From positions 1,550,001-1,614,000 of the forward strand of contig PQWQ01000005.1 of the NCBI GenBank assembly GCA_002943765.1: DNA of 64,000 nucleotides, written 5' to 3'. The position numbers and the translations under genes are program-made. Each line of letters starts with the position of its first letter. Position 1 is the stretch's first letter. This document shows positions 35,297-47,899 of the stretch, piece after piece. This stretch comes from Psoroptes ovis (Eukaryota; Arthropoda; Arachnida; Sarcoptiformes; Psoroptidae). The notes beneath the pieces are model-generated. The model searched no databases. It saw only the letters and a list, made by a program, of their open reading frames with translations, and was not told where the DNA came from.

Positions 35297-38200
35297 TTAT
35301 GCTCGTTCAGGATCTGATGATGATGTAGATGTTGATGGTTTATAATTTCGATATTGTTGTTGGTGTTGTCGTTGTTGTTGCTGTCGATAATGTTGATGAC
35401 GCCATTCGGCTAAATATTGATGAAATAAAATTCTTGTATCTTGTAATACAGCACGAACATTATGTTTACGTACAAGATTATCAAAATACATTTGTATATC
35501 ATTACGATCTAAGCGATTTTCGATAATATGATTACGATGCTGTAATAATAATGTTAAACATAAAAATAACATGAATGCATCATTTGAATCCATTTCTTCA
35601 GGAGATAGCAAAATGGATGGCACTGTATCTGTTGCTGATTGGCTGTTTTGTTCAATCAAATTTTTCGCCTGTTTTTCCATAATCAATACTTCTGATGGTG
35701 TGGGCAATATTTCAATTGATGATGAATTACTAATAGCAGATAGTTGTTCAGATTTTTCATTATTTTCCATTTGTTTTATGGTTAAATTCAGTATTTCTTC
35801 GGATACTGATTTTGCTGATAAATGATTAAATTGTTCATCAATCGTTTCATTGATTATTTGTACATCAGGTATTAATTGCTGTTGTGGTTGTTGTTGATTC
35901 ATTGAAAACGAATCTATAAAATTCAATAATTGTTTTGCTTTCGGTAATTGTTTGGCGGTATGATTCATCGATTGTGATCGTAATCTATTTGTAAATTTAG
36001 ATGAAGATTGCTGTGTTTGATGATGACCATCAGTTAAATATCCATAATCACCCGAGAGATTTGATAATATTTCTGATGAATGATTATCATTTACAGGTGT
36101 GGTGATATCAATTTCATCATCATCGACATTATCATTGTCAGAATAATCACCATTACAATGTGAGCTTGATATGAGTGAATATACATTACGATTAGTGGTA
36201 TCTTTTCGAACATTCAAATCTGTATCTGAAAAAAAATGATAAAAATGAGAAAAAACAACCGGTTATAAAAATTTAAATACCTTGATATGATGTAATTGTA
36301 TTCGAACGCTGTATACCAGAATCAAATGTTGAACACGTTGATGACACGTCTTCAGACGATTGTTTTCTTGTATGATTGTTATTATAATCATCGTCATCAT
36401 CATCACCATCATAGCTTGAATCGCTCAATGAATCATTCAAATCATTAAATAATTGTTGACTAGAACAGGCTGTTGAATGAGGATCATTCGGATTATCTGA
36501 AATAGATTTTTCAGTATTTCGGTGTTTAATTTTTCTTGTAGAATTTGGGCTATCCCAAAGTCTTGGTAATGATGTCGACGGCATTGATGCTGGCATATCC
36601 AATGTTTGAGAATCAGTACTCAGCATATTTGCATTGAATTTCATAGATTTCAATTTTGGCCGCTGTTTTTGTTTTGATTTATCAATTTCTTTCAAATTAT
36701 AATTATTGGAATTATCACTATTAATATTATTATCACATGAATTACGATTTGGTGTATACAAAAATTCTTCATCATACAAATTGAGTGTTGCTTCATTATG
36801 TTCGAAATATTTTGGTGTCGGTATTGATGCCCATATTGTTTCCAATATTTCAAATACATCATCGAACGGGAATTCACGTTTCAAATCTAATAATAACCAA
36901 CGATAACAGAATAACAATTCATCGGCATTTTCATTCTTCAAATAATCATAGAATTCTCGATCATAATATTTCAATAATAGTTTAAGATTATAAAATTTTC
37001 TTGATATGGCATGACCGTTTGGGGAAAAATTTTCACCCATACGTCTCATTAATGCACAAAATGCAATATATGTCTGAGATTCATCATTCATTACATATAA
37101 TAATGGCGATGCTAAATCGCTCATACCTTGACAATAACGATAACGATGATTCAATGAATATGTCACTAATATATTATATAAGCTCTTCACATTTTTATTG
37201 ATTCTTTTAGAATCATTTTTATGTTGATTTTTCTTATTATCAATGATTTCATCGCCATTGAAATCATCATCTTCATTATCACTTATATTGTCAGTACCAT
37301 AATAAAAATCATGATGACGATCAGTACGACGTACATCTTTACGAACCATATTACAAATATTTTTTATTTCCATATCACTGTGACGATTTTTTTGCCATTC
37401 ATTCAATAATTCATAATATTTTTCTGAACATTTTCTTATATAATCAATACGTTCTTTTCCAGTATAATTTGATGGATAAATATTCAATAAATGTTTCCAA
37501 CCAATATTACGTAAGGTATGATCTAAACCTCGATGAAAAACTGTGTATCGGAAATTACGTTGACAACGGACACGTCCATTACTATCTAAAAATGGCCATA
37601 AATCACTAATGGGTTCTTTTTTAATAACATTTGATTGATTATTATTATTATTATCACTATCATTTGTCATCATCAAATATTGATAAATTGATTCAGCTAA
37701 TAGCCACGAATTTGTTGCTGTTGTCAGCGCTTTACGTTTAACTAAATTTTTTGTCATAGGTAGAAATGATGATGAATCAGCCATATTTGATGATAAATCA
37801 TTTTGTTGCTGCTGTTGTTGTTGTTGTAATGAACATTGTTTTAATTTTTCCAATTTATTCAATATGAATGTATTTGTTTTTGTAATGGTTTGTGCCAATA
37901 TTATATCGGATGATGTAATTATATCCCATTCAGATAATACTTTATTATATTTGAGTAAATTCTTATTCTGTTGTTGTTGATTATTAGTATCATTATTTTG
38001 ACTATTACTAGCCATCATTATGGATTGATTATTGATATTATTATTTGATTTTAATTGTTGTTGTCTGATTGACATTTGAAACAATTGACTGAAATCAATC
38101 AAATCGATGACTAAATGTAATTTTGATCTATTATTGATTGATGTGTAATTCAAAGCTTGTTGCCAATCAAGATCATTTTCGATGGCTAAATATTTTTTCT

Positions 38201-38665
38201 TTGATTTGGCATGTGATGATAATGGTGATGAATAAGAGCTACCTCTTAATCTGTGTTGATATTTTTTAGCCGATTCTAGATGTTCATTAGAATTGCTAAT
38301 TGTACCATTCAAATGAATATGATAAGATTGTTCATCTTGGAGATAATAAAGAAAAAAATCACTGTGGGAATGAGAAAGAAAAAATTCAAATTAAATTTAA
38401 GCAAAACATAAATTCAATAGATTTACCATTCAATATTAAATCCTTTAACGATTAATGTTTGTAATACATAAAAATTTAACATTTGTGTATCAAGATATAG
38501 TTTTAATTTGGATATTTTCGTATGATTCATATTATCATTACGTTTTTCAATGATTAAACGTAATAATTTTGGCACATGATAATCGATTAATTTATTATTT
38601 GAATAATTATTATTAATCGATTCGAATCGATTACATTCAATATTTGAATCAAAAAGATTCGACAT
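35297..38665 (-). CDS. TBC1D25: TBC1 domain family member 25-like Rab GTPase-activating protein, three exons
   Basis: Rab GAP; human TBC1D25 (OATL1) acts on Rab33B in autophagosome maturation. Exons 38427-38665, 36281-38361 and 35297-36225 give 1082 residues (human 688). An N-terminal PB1/ubiquitin-like region ends DWQQALNYTSINNRSKLHLVIDL, then SEWDIITSSDI and a long Gln/Asn linker. The TBC domain has GWKHLLNIYP, the arginine finger in RKDVRRTDR and the glutamine finger in YRYCQGMSDLASP, then ADELLFCYRWLLLDLKREFPFDD. The remainder is a low-complexity Ser/Asn/Asp-rich C-terminus with no recognisable domain except LLLQHRNHIIENRLDRNDI. The TBC and flanking blocks match TBC1D25 better than other TBC proteins I know. 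The catalytic residues are intact. Confidence 0.92.
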
Positions 38666-41600
38666 TTTTTTCAAAAAAAAAAAAATTTACTTGAAAATTA
38701 AAATTTTTCAAGAAAATTTTCAACTAATTCACCAAGCACATTTTATAATAAAATTTAAATTTGAAAAATTCTTTTCAAATCAACATTTTCAAACAATTTG
38801 ACATATTTCAAAAAAAAAAAAAAAAAAAAAATTAATGAATCTATCGTCTATCTACTAAGTCTATGTGCATGTGTGTGTGTGTGTGTGTGTGTGTTTATCA
38901 TCAAAAATATTTATCAACAAGTGGTGGTGAATAAACAACAAAATATCATTATAATTGTTATTTAGTTAGTTGTTATTATCAATTCAATCAAAATATCAAT
39001 ATGCGTCTGCTGTTTATTTATTGTTTTGTTTTGTTTTTTGTTTATTTGTTGATAATTATTAATATATTTTTTTCTTAAAATTAAAAATTAAATGCCACTA
39101 CTTAGAATTAAATTTATTTTTTTTTTTTTTTGATAATTGTCGCTTATGGTGTGTGGGCTACCATCATGCTGTTTTTCATAAACCTCTTGCTAAGCATCAA
39201 ATCAAATCCCTAAACAGCAGCAGCAACAGCAAATAAATATTCTCTCAGCATATCGATTATGACAGTAATGATAAATTGCTATTGATGTGGTAAAATTGCT
39301 GCTTGTTGCCATATATTTCAATGCAATTAATTTTTTTTTTAAGAAAAAAAATATAATTACCTTTGGAATTAGAAATTTCTTTCAATCATGTTCCTATAAA
39401 TTCATTTATTCTATTTTTCAAACATTTCTCTTTTCATTCTATTAAATGGAAATCAGATCAAAGATAAATAAGATTTCATACTGAGACACTAAGAATTATT
39501 ATCAATGAAAAAAATCACAATTTTTTTTTCTTCTTTATAGACTGAAATCCTCATTAATTTTGATCAAAATTTGTGGTTGTTTACCATTTTTTTTTCTCAA
39601 ATGTACAAAAATTGATTACTTTGCAAATGTCACATGTGTTACATATAACCTGCTTGAAATCAAATTTTTTACCATCAATGATAATTTATTTTAATTGAAA
39701 TATATATTTCTAATCGAAAAGACATGGACATAGACCAAGGCAAAACATTGAAAGATAATTTTCAGAAAAAAAACCTTGTATGAATATAAGTTTAAAAAAA
39801 TAATAAAATAAATCGATTTCAACTATCATTTCAATGCGATTCAATTATTTAATCAGTTATTTGATTTAGATTTTTTCCATTTTTCTTCTTATCGATTTGC
39901 AAATCGAATGTTTGACATATGAAAATTATCAAAAAATATACATTTATGATAATAATAATAATGATGAAAAAAATGTATCATTTCTGTCAACGAGCTTGTT
40001 ACTAACCGGCAATTGAAAACTGTCAAAATTGCTTTATAATCAAAAACACTGTTATTCCCATTATTATTATTATCATTTAAAGTATAAAATTATGAAAATT
40101 TAGATTTGAAATCAAATCTTTTATTCTAAATCGTCGACGATGACAAAATGAAAATTTTGAAAGGATTTTTGTTCTTAATTTTAGAAAAATTCAACATATT
40201 AAATGCTTGCTAATGATTTGTTAATACTGTAAAAAACATTTAGACATTATTTTTTTAGACGTTTAAAATTATTTGTTTGTTTGTTAGTATAAAAATATAA
40301 ATTATGATAAACCTTTGGAACTTGAGATAAACAAAAGAAAACATCTATTTAAAAAAATTATCGAAAACATCATTGACATCATCGTTCATATTATATCAAT
40401 TTTGATATAATTGAATGTAAAAAAATAAACACTCAAATACACACTATCAAATCTATCCTAAAAATGATATTCTGAGGGTAAAAAAAGAATTGAAAAAAAT
40501 TATCCGATTCCAAATGTAATTTGGCTAGAAATGATTAAATTATCAATTATAAATTCAATACGATTTATCAGGGTTTATCTATGAGAAATTCAAGATTTTT
40601 CAGGAAGATAATCTTGAATCTTTAAAAAAAAAAAAGGAGAAACGTTTTCTTGTCAAACGTGATAAATCAAAAATCAGAAAAAAAAAAACAAATTGTTTAT
40701 TCAATTTGTTTTGTTTTTGTTTTGGTTTTACATTGGAAATTTCCTTCAGAAATTTTTTTTTTCTATAAAAAAAATATAACAAATGAATGAAAACAAAGAT
40801 ATCGTCAATGATCGAATGATCATCAATTTTTATTTTCTTAACATGTCTATGATATCAATGTATTATGGTAGCAAGACTAGAAAAAAAAATTGGAAACATC
40901 TATTTGAACTGTCTTGTATATAAATAAAATGAATTGATATGAGAATTAAATGCTTTCTGATATTTGTTTTGAAAAAAAAAAATTGAAATGAATAAGAAAA
41001 TTTTCCAATCGAAAAGGATTTTTAGAACAACTATATTCAAGAACATAAAACATGGAAAATTTTAGATTTTTTTTCTGAATTTCAATGATGTATGTAATTA
41101 ATATTAATTTAGTTAAGATAATAATAATTGAATGGAATAATGACAAAAAAGAAGATGAAAAATACATACCAAGAAAAATTGATATTTAAATCGACCAATG
41201 ATATCGATGAATGGAATTAAACTTCCACAAATATTTGCGATAATCAACAAAATGTTCCAAATCGATTAAGAATATTCTCATTTTTAAGAAAAATTGAGTC
41301 TATTTATATCCATTTCAAGCATAGCTATATATTTGTTATTGGTTACAAACATGATTATTATATAGTTTGACGTTGGAAATAAGACATTTGGTGATCATTA
41401 TTCTCATTATTTTTTATTACAAATGGCTGAATATATTTTAGGAAAATTTTTTCTTCGGAAACCATGTTCTAAAAAACGCATTTTAGATTATTTTTTTTCG
41501 TATTTTGGAACAACACATTATAAAGTAATGAATAATCATTATTTTCAAAGATGTCTTGATGATATTTTTTATTCTTCACCATCTTTTTCATTTGGAAAAT

Positions 41601-44600
41601 TAATTAATTTCATTTAATTAATATAAACATTTTTTTTCGGCCATTTTTCTCATTAAAGAATGATGAAAAATGTTTTGAAATTAATTAATTTTTTCTATTT
41701 TTGTATTTTATAAGAATTTTTTTTTCATTTCTTTATCTAAAATTGAAGATTTACCCGAAGATATTTATGAGAATTTCCAACAAAGATAATTTTGACATTT
41801 CGAATCTTTTTTTTTCGAACAGAAAAAAATAAAAATTTAATTCAAATCTCAAACAAAAGATGGCACTAAAATCGAAATTTATATAACGAATTCATAAAAG
41901 ACGTATGAAAATTTTTTCCAATTCACTATCAACGATGACGTTGATTTGTGTATGGCGCATGTTCAAATTTTTTTTTTTTATTTTTTTTATTGTTTGTTTG
42001 TTGCTAACATCATTATTCGAAATGATTAGAAAAAAAAAATTGAGTAAACCTTGTGATTGTTTATTTTTCTAATTTTTTCCACTCATTAGAATGCTACTAC
42101 CTTTGTTTCTGCTCATTGAAAAAAAAAAATCGCTGCTACCACTGTCGATAAGGCTATCACATTAATCAAGTGGCCTCATGTTTTAATCAGAAAAATCAGC
42201 GTTCTAGGTAATGCTACTACTACATCGAAAAAAAATTCGAAAAAAACTCCAACACCTACGCCATTAACGAGAGGCGAAGAAAAAAGGGGAAAGAACGAGC
42301 ACATTGGATTCGAATGAATGCTACTACCAAAGAGCGAAACAAAAAAAAAGGATTCGATTGTTCGAATCATTGAAATCATTTTTTTTTTCATTGAAACATT
42401 ACATACACAAACACACCACCACCATCAACTGCATTGGACTTTTCTCAATTATCATCAATGTTGTTGCTGTTGATATATATGTGTGTGTGTGTTTCAGCAT
42501 TACATGCGCAGTGTTATTGTAAGTATAATTGAAAACTAAATCAATGATCATCACAAGTTTTTTTTTTTGATTATTTTCATAGCTACAAATAATAATGGTA
42601 ATATCATGAGTATATTTTTCTATTGAACAAAGAAAGCTTGAAAAATATTGCTCGACTCAATACAAAAACAATAACAACAACATAAGCAAGCAAGCAAGCA
42701 ACTCAAACAAACAAATAAACAACAACAACAACAATAATAATAAGCTTAAAAACGAAATGAGTGTGAAATAATAATCACAATGAAAAATATAAAGAAATCA
42801 TGAAAAAAATATAACCATACAATTGAAAATAGACAAGTTACTTGCTCAAAAAAAATAAAAAATTAGGAAAATTGAACAAAAATATTATCGAAAATAATAT
42901 CATCAACAAACAATAGCAACAATAAATAAATTAAACAAACAAAAATCAATTATCAATTTGTTATTAAAATCAGTTTTTTATCACAAGAATTTTTCACATC
43001 AAAAATATTGCGATTCTGCTTGTGATTACAACATCATAAATCTTCGAATCGATTTGATTATTCTGTATAATTTTCACGTTTTATTTCACCTTTTTTACTC
43101 ATCCATTCAAGAATAATTGGTAAGAAAAAGGTGAGTTTTTAAATTAAAAATGAATTCTAAATTGAATCCATATCCCAACACAAATTTTAAATTAATATTT
43201 CAGTTTTTATGAGAAAATTCATAACCACAATTGCTGGTCATTGTTTGTTGCAATGGCAACCAGTTTACTCAGATAAGAATGAGTTCACTATCAAAATTAA
43301 GAAATTTTTAATTGAATATTTAGATAACAATTGCATAAAAAGCATTTAGTATGAATAGTGTCAATGTCATCGTTCATCTTTGAGCAAATAGTTTCATTCA
43401 TATTGTAGACTTGGATCGTCAATCAAATGATGATTTTACTCTTGAATAGTTTTAATTTTTGGCAAAATATACGTATACGTAAAGATTTACGACTGATAAT
43501 TTAATTTTTTATCTGAAAATGATAATAAATCTCGTGCGAAATGACCACATAGTTTATTTTGATGCTTAGTAATGAAGAATCACGTGTATCAATTGATTAA
43601 TTGATTTATATTTCTATATTTGTGCGTGTGTGTGTGTGTCAAATGTTTTTTATCCAATTCAACATTTGATGGTGCTGACTATGATGGTGGTGGTGGTGGT
43701 AAAAATCGTTATCATTGTATTTCAAGAAAATTGTCATATGACATTATTTATATTAATTATAAACAAACATATTTGTTTTGATCCGATTCAAATTATTTTG
43801 ATAATTTTATCGTTTGAAATCTTTTAAAAATTTTTCAATTAATTTTAATTTGTTTTTCATTTTCAGGCTTTTGAAATGAAACTGAATTAAGAATAATCAA
43901 AAATCGAAAAATACACAAGCCTTTCCAGCGTCTAATATCAATTATAACAACAGCATATATCATCATTTGAAATCGATAAGATTTGAATCTATCTTTTTTT
44001 TTTCAATTCTACGTTTTCATATCCATTGTGTGTGTTTTTGTGTATGTATGGTGTTGATTATGTGAGTGAATTGATGGTGTTTTATTGGTGATTATCCACA
44101 TAAATAATAACAAACATGAAATAAAGTGGTGGTGGTTATTTATTGACTGGTTTATTATTTGAAAAATTATAACCATTAAATTTTTGGGTGAATCTTCCAT
44201 ATGTGTGCATGTATGTTTGCGCTTTTTCTCAATATCTTTGTGTTTTGAATTTTGAAGAAAAATTTTATCATTATATGATATGTGTTTGTGACAATTCAAC
44301 AACATTATTACTTACAAATAATATGTACCTTGAAATTCTTGTTAAAAGTGACAATTTTAGAGAAACAAAAATGATTTAAATTCTAATTTTGTTTTTTTTT
44401 AAATCTTGATTACATCATCATCATTCATCATCATCCTATGCATAAATACCATGCATACATCAAATTGATAATTAATAAGTGTTTTGTTCGATTGTAAATG
44501 TCAAATATAGCATCAACAACGATCATCATAATCATCAATAATTGTTTGTATATGTGTCTAAATTTGAAATTTCATCATTGTCATCATTGCGTTCAAAATA

Positions 44601-44642
44601 AAAACACCAACAACGAAAAATTTAATTAAAAATAGGTTTATT
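38666..44642. other. 6-kb AT-rich region between TBC1D25 and BTG
   Basis: No confident gene. Holds A and T runs, poly(A) at about 38812-38831, a (GT)n run at about 38871-38893, (AC)-rich patches, and (GGT)n near 43687. Around 42080-42330 a less AT-rich patch repeats the word ATGCTACTAC three times (near 42090, 42210 and 42318). A possible small 5' UTR exon (TTTCAG, then about 25 nt, then GTAAGT) lies near 42494-42525, and an acceptor-like TTTTCAG near 43861-43867. These could be upstream noncoding exons of the BTG gene. ORFs here are short and unconvincing. Confidence 0.5.
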
Positions 44643-46875
44643 ATGCGTGAAGAGATTGAAGCGGCTGTTACATTTTTGACTAGGCTTTTAGCCACTAAAT
44701 GTAATCCGGATCCTGGTGGATCCACTAATGGTGGTGGTGGTGGGAACAATAATAATAATAATAATAATAGTAATGTTAATAGTGGGTCAAGCACATCATC
44801 ATCTTCATTATCAACTGCAACAACAAATGGTTCGATAACATCTAATAACAGTAATAACAATACAACCAATAATAAAAATAGTGATTCAAAATTATCTTCA
44901 ACACAAGATTCTCATAATAATAATAGTAAAACATCATCATTTGAAACAACTAGTAATAATAATAGTCAACAATTGAATGCAGAAAAAATTAAAAAGTTTT
45001 CACAAAAATTGATGGAAATACTAACACAACGTTTTCAAAATCATTGGTATCCACAAAATCCGTCCAAAGGACAAGCTTATCGTTGTATAAGAATTAATCA
45101 AAATTGTCGTGTTGATTCTTCAATCGAAATGGCTTGTCAATATGCTGGCATTAGTTATGACGCATTACGTTTACCAGTTGAATTGACATTATGGATTGAT
45201 CCATCGGAAGTTACTTGCCGGTATGTATTCATGTTAATATTCATAATCACTTCATCCATTTTCTATCAAAATTCTTGAAAACAAAAGATTCGGTGAAAAT
45301 AAAGGGTCATATTGTATAGTAGCGAAATTGGGCGATGGTCGGAAGGAAAATTTTGTCGATACAATCAATATTGATGAATTAGAACAACGATCTATTGAAC
45401 ATCGATCAAAAACGGTAATTGTTTCCTTTATAAATTGACGATGAGTTTTTTTCATTATTATCTATTAAAGGCCTTCGAAAATTCATCTCGAATGAAAATG
45501 AAATCATTATCACATTTGGCACAACATCAACATAATGCAGCACAAAGGCATCTTGCCACAATAGGTGCTGGCAATCATTTAAATGTTGCTGCTCATTTGG
45601 CCGGAACAGCTGGTGGTGTTCCATCAACAACTAAACATCAGAACCGTCAACAATCACCAGCAAGTCTAATGAATCAATTTATATCAACAACATCAGCAAA
45701 TCTAAATGTAGTGAATAACAGTGCTGTCTCATACCATGCTATGAATGGTAATGCTGGTTCAGGGGTACCAAATGGAGCCCTTGGTGCTGGTTCGACTACG
45801 AATTCTCATCATGGAATCGGCGCAACATCAGCGGCATCTTTGACCAATGGTTTTAGTGGCGTTGATCATCATGCTGCTTATGCATCGGCTTTAAATGCCA
45901 CTGTTAATGGCCTTGGTCAAGTATTCGGCCCAGTCGGTGCCGGTGGACCTGGTTCTGGCTCTGCAAATACTGCACCATTATTCACAACCGGTGCTGCCGG
46001 TTCTCAAACAACGAATCAAGCGACAGGCGGACCAGCAGGTGCAGCGCAATTTCAAAATTATCAATCAGCTGCACAATATTTCTTCCAACAACAAATACAA
46101 CAGCAACAGCAGATGGCTGCCAGTGCCGCAATGCAACATCAAGGATCATGGTCTCAAGCATCCGGTTTATTTGGTGCAAATTCAGCCAGTAAATTTCTTA
46201 CCGGAATGGCAAGCGGTGGTGCTGGTTCGCCACAACAACAATCCCATCCTGCATCATCATCAACGCCACCAACGACATCAGTTATTGGTCAGCGTGCCGG
46301 ATCAATGGGTGGTATAGTATCATCATTAACATCAGGTGGTTTCGGCGCAAATCGTGTGCAGACATCATCATCAGCAAACACACCAACAAATGCAGTCAAA
46401 TCAAACAGTCAATCGAATTCGACGGTCAATTTATTAACCAATGGTCTAATTGTTGGTAATGGTAGTCCAGCTGGCTCTAATTCAGTGACAGCAAATGGTG
46501 CTAATCCGAATGCACCGGTATTCGTACCACGTGCAAATTATCTATACTCACAGTTTAATCTTTCAGCACAACCATTCACGCCATCATCATTAAACAATAG
46601 TAAGTACAATTTAATTTTCGCAATTTTTTAAACGATTCGTTATAATTTTTCATCAAGGTTTTGGTATCGAATCAATCACGAATGGTTCACCATCATCAAC
46701 CGCAACAGCATCTATTAAAGATAATCGTCGAAATGGATCATCATCGGTATCACCAGGTATCGGTCAACAAACATCATCTTCATCATCATCATCGACACCA
46801 TCATCATCATCAACTGTTACAGGTGGAGGTGTTATGTCGGCTACAGCAACAGCTGCGCCATTAGTGTTGCGTTGA
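44643..46875 (+). CDS. BTG/Tob family anti-proliferative protein, four exons
   Basis: BTG/Tob proteins bind the CCR4-NOT deadenylase (CAF1) and promote mRNA decay, restraining proliferation. Exons 44643-45220, 45288-45414, 45471-46599 and 46658-46875 give 683 residues. The BTG domain starts MREEIEAAVTFLTRLL, is interrupted by about 85 residues of Gly/Asn/Ser, then continues with box A HWYPQNPSKGQAYRCIRIN and box B LPVELTLWIDPSEVTCRFGE, closest to BTG3/BTG4. The ~445-residue C-terminal extension is Ala/Gly/Ser/Gln-rich. It carries SQFNLSAQPFTPSS at about residue 594, matching the PAM2 pattern that recruits poly(A)-binding protein, as in vertebrate Tob. Family certain; BTG3 versus Tob not settled, as it shares traits of both. 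Confidence 0.9.
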
Positions 46876-47867
46876 AATAACAAAAACAAGAAATCATACT
46901 TTATCAATATTCTAACAAATATTAAAACGTATATCAACAATCATAAACAAACAGCCTATCATCAATAAGATATTAATATTAATACATTTCATATTAACAA
47001 TAATAATAATGATTAGTGGAAAAAAATTATTATCTCAAAATTCGACCAATCGATTACTATATTATGATCATTATCGAAATTATTATTATTGTTATTATTA
47101 TCGATTCTCTACAAATTGAAACACAAACACATGAACATTTTTTAATGATAATATCCAAGACATTTATAAATATTTTCGAAAATTATATTTTCATTCATAA
47201 ATATTTGTTTTACGCAACATTAACAGATTATTATTAAATCACTTTTAGTTTCATTTATCAAAAATTTTTCTTAAAACGTTTCATAAAACCTATTAGATTT
47301 ATTGTTTAAAACATTTATATACACAAACACACACACATTTATATTATAACAGCATATACACACTTATACATGCACTTACAAACACTGTATTTGAATTTCA
47401 AAAGTTTTTATCACAAACACACAAAAAAAAATGGAGAATCCATTTTGTATTATTATTTTTTTTTTAATTTTCATTTTCTATTCAAATTTGAATGTAATAT
47501 TTGATTTTATAACCTCATCAACTTACACAACGACAACAAATTCCAAATTACATGTAAAACATATTGAAAATGAAAAGTGTTCTATGTGTGAATTGTTTGT
47601 AAAAATCAAATTCAAAACAATGACACAACATAAAAAACAAACATCTCACAATAGTTAATTGTTAGCAAACAAAAATATGTCAAAAATTATTATTTCCCAA
47701 ATTCAAAATTAATGAACACCACCACCAATCAACCATACATTGTGTAATGTGTACAATGTGTGTGTGTTAATACCATAAATATGCTACCACAACAGAAAAA
47801 AAAGAGGAAAATTTTCAATTTGTACAAACAAATTTATGTTAAACCGAAATGTATCCACCATGTATCA

Positions 47868-47899
<32 letters not shown>

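Noticed and set aside
41423..41617. 64-codon plus-strand ORF in the TBC1D25-BTG gap
   Set aside because: Single short AT-rich frame without domain or splice context.
47868..47899. Short tandem repeats considered as a CRISPR-like array
   Set aside because: These are trinucleotide microsatellites with no spacers, in a eukaryotic genome.
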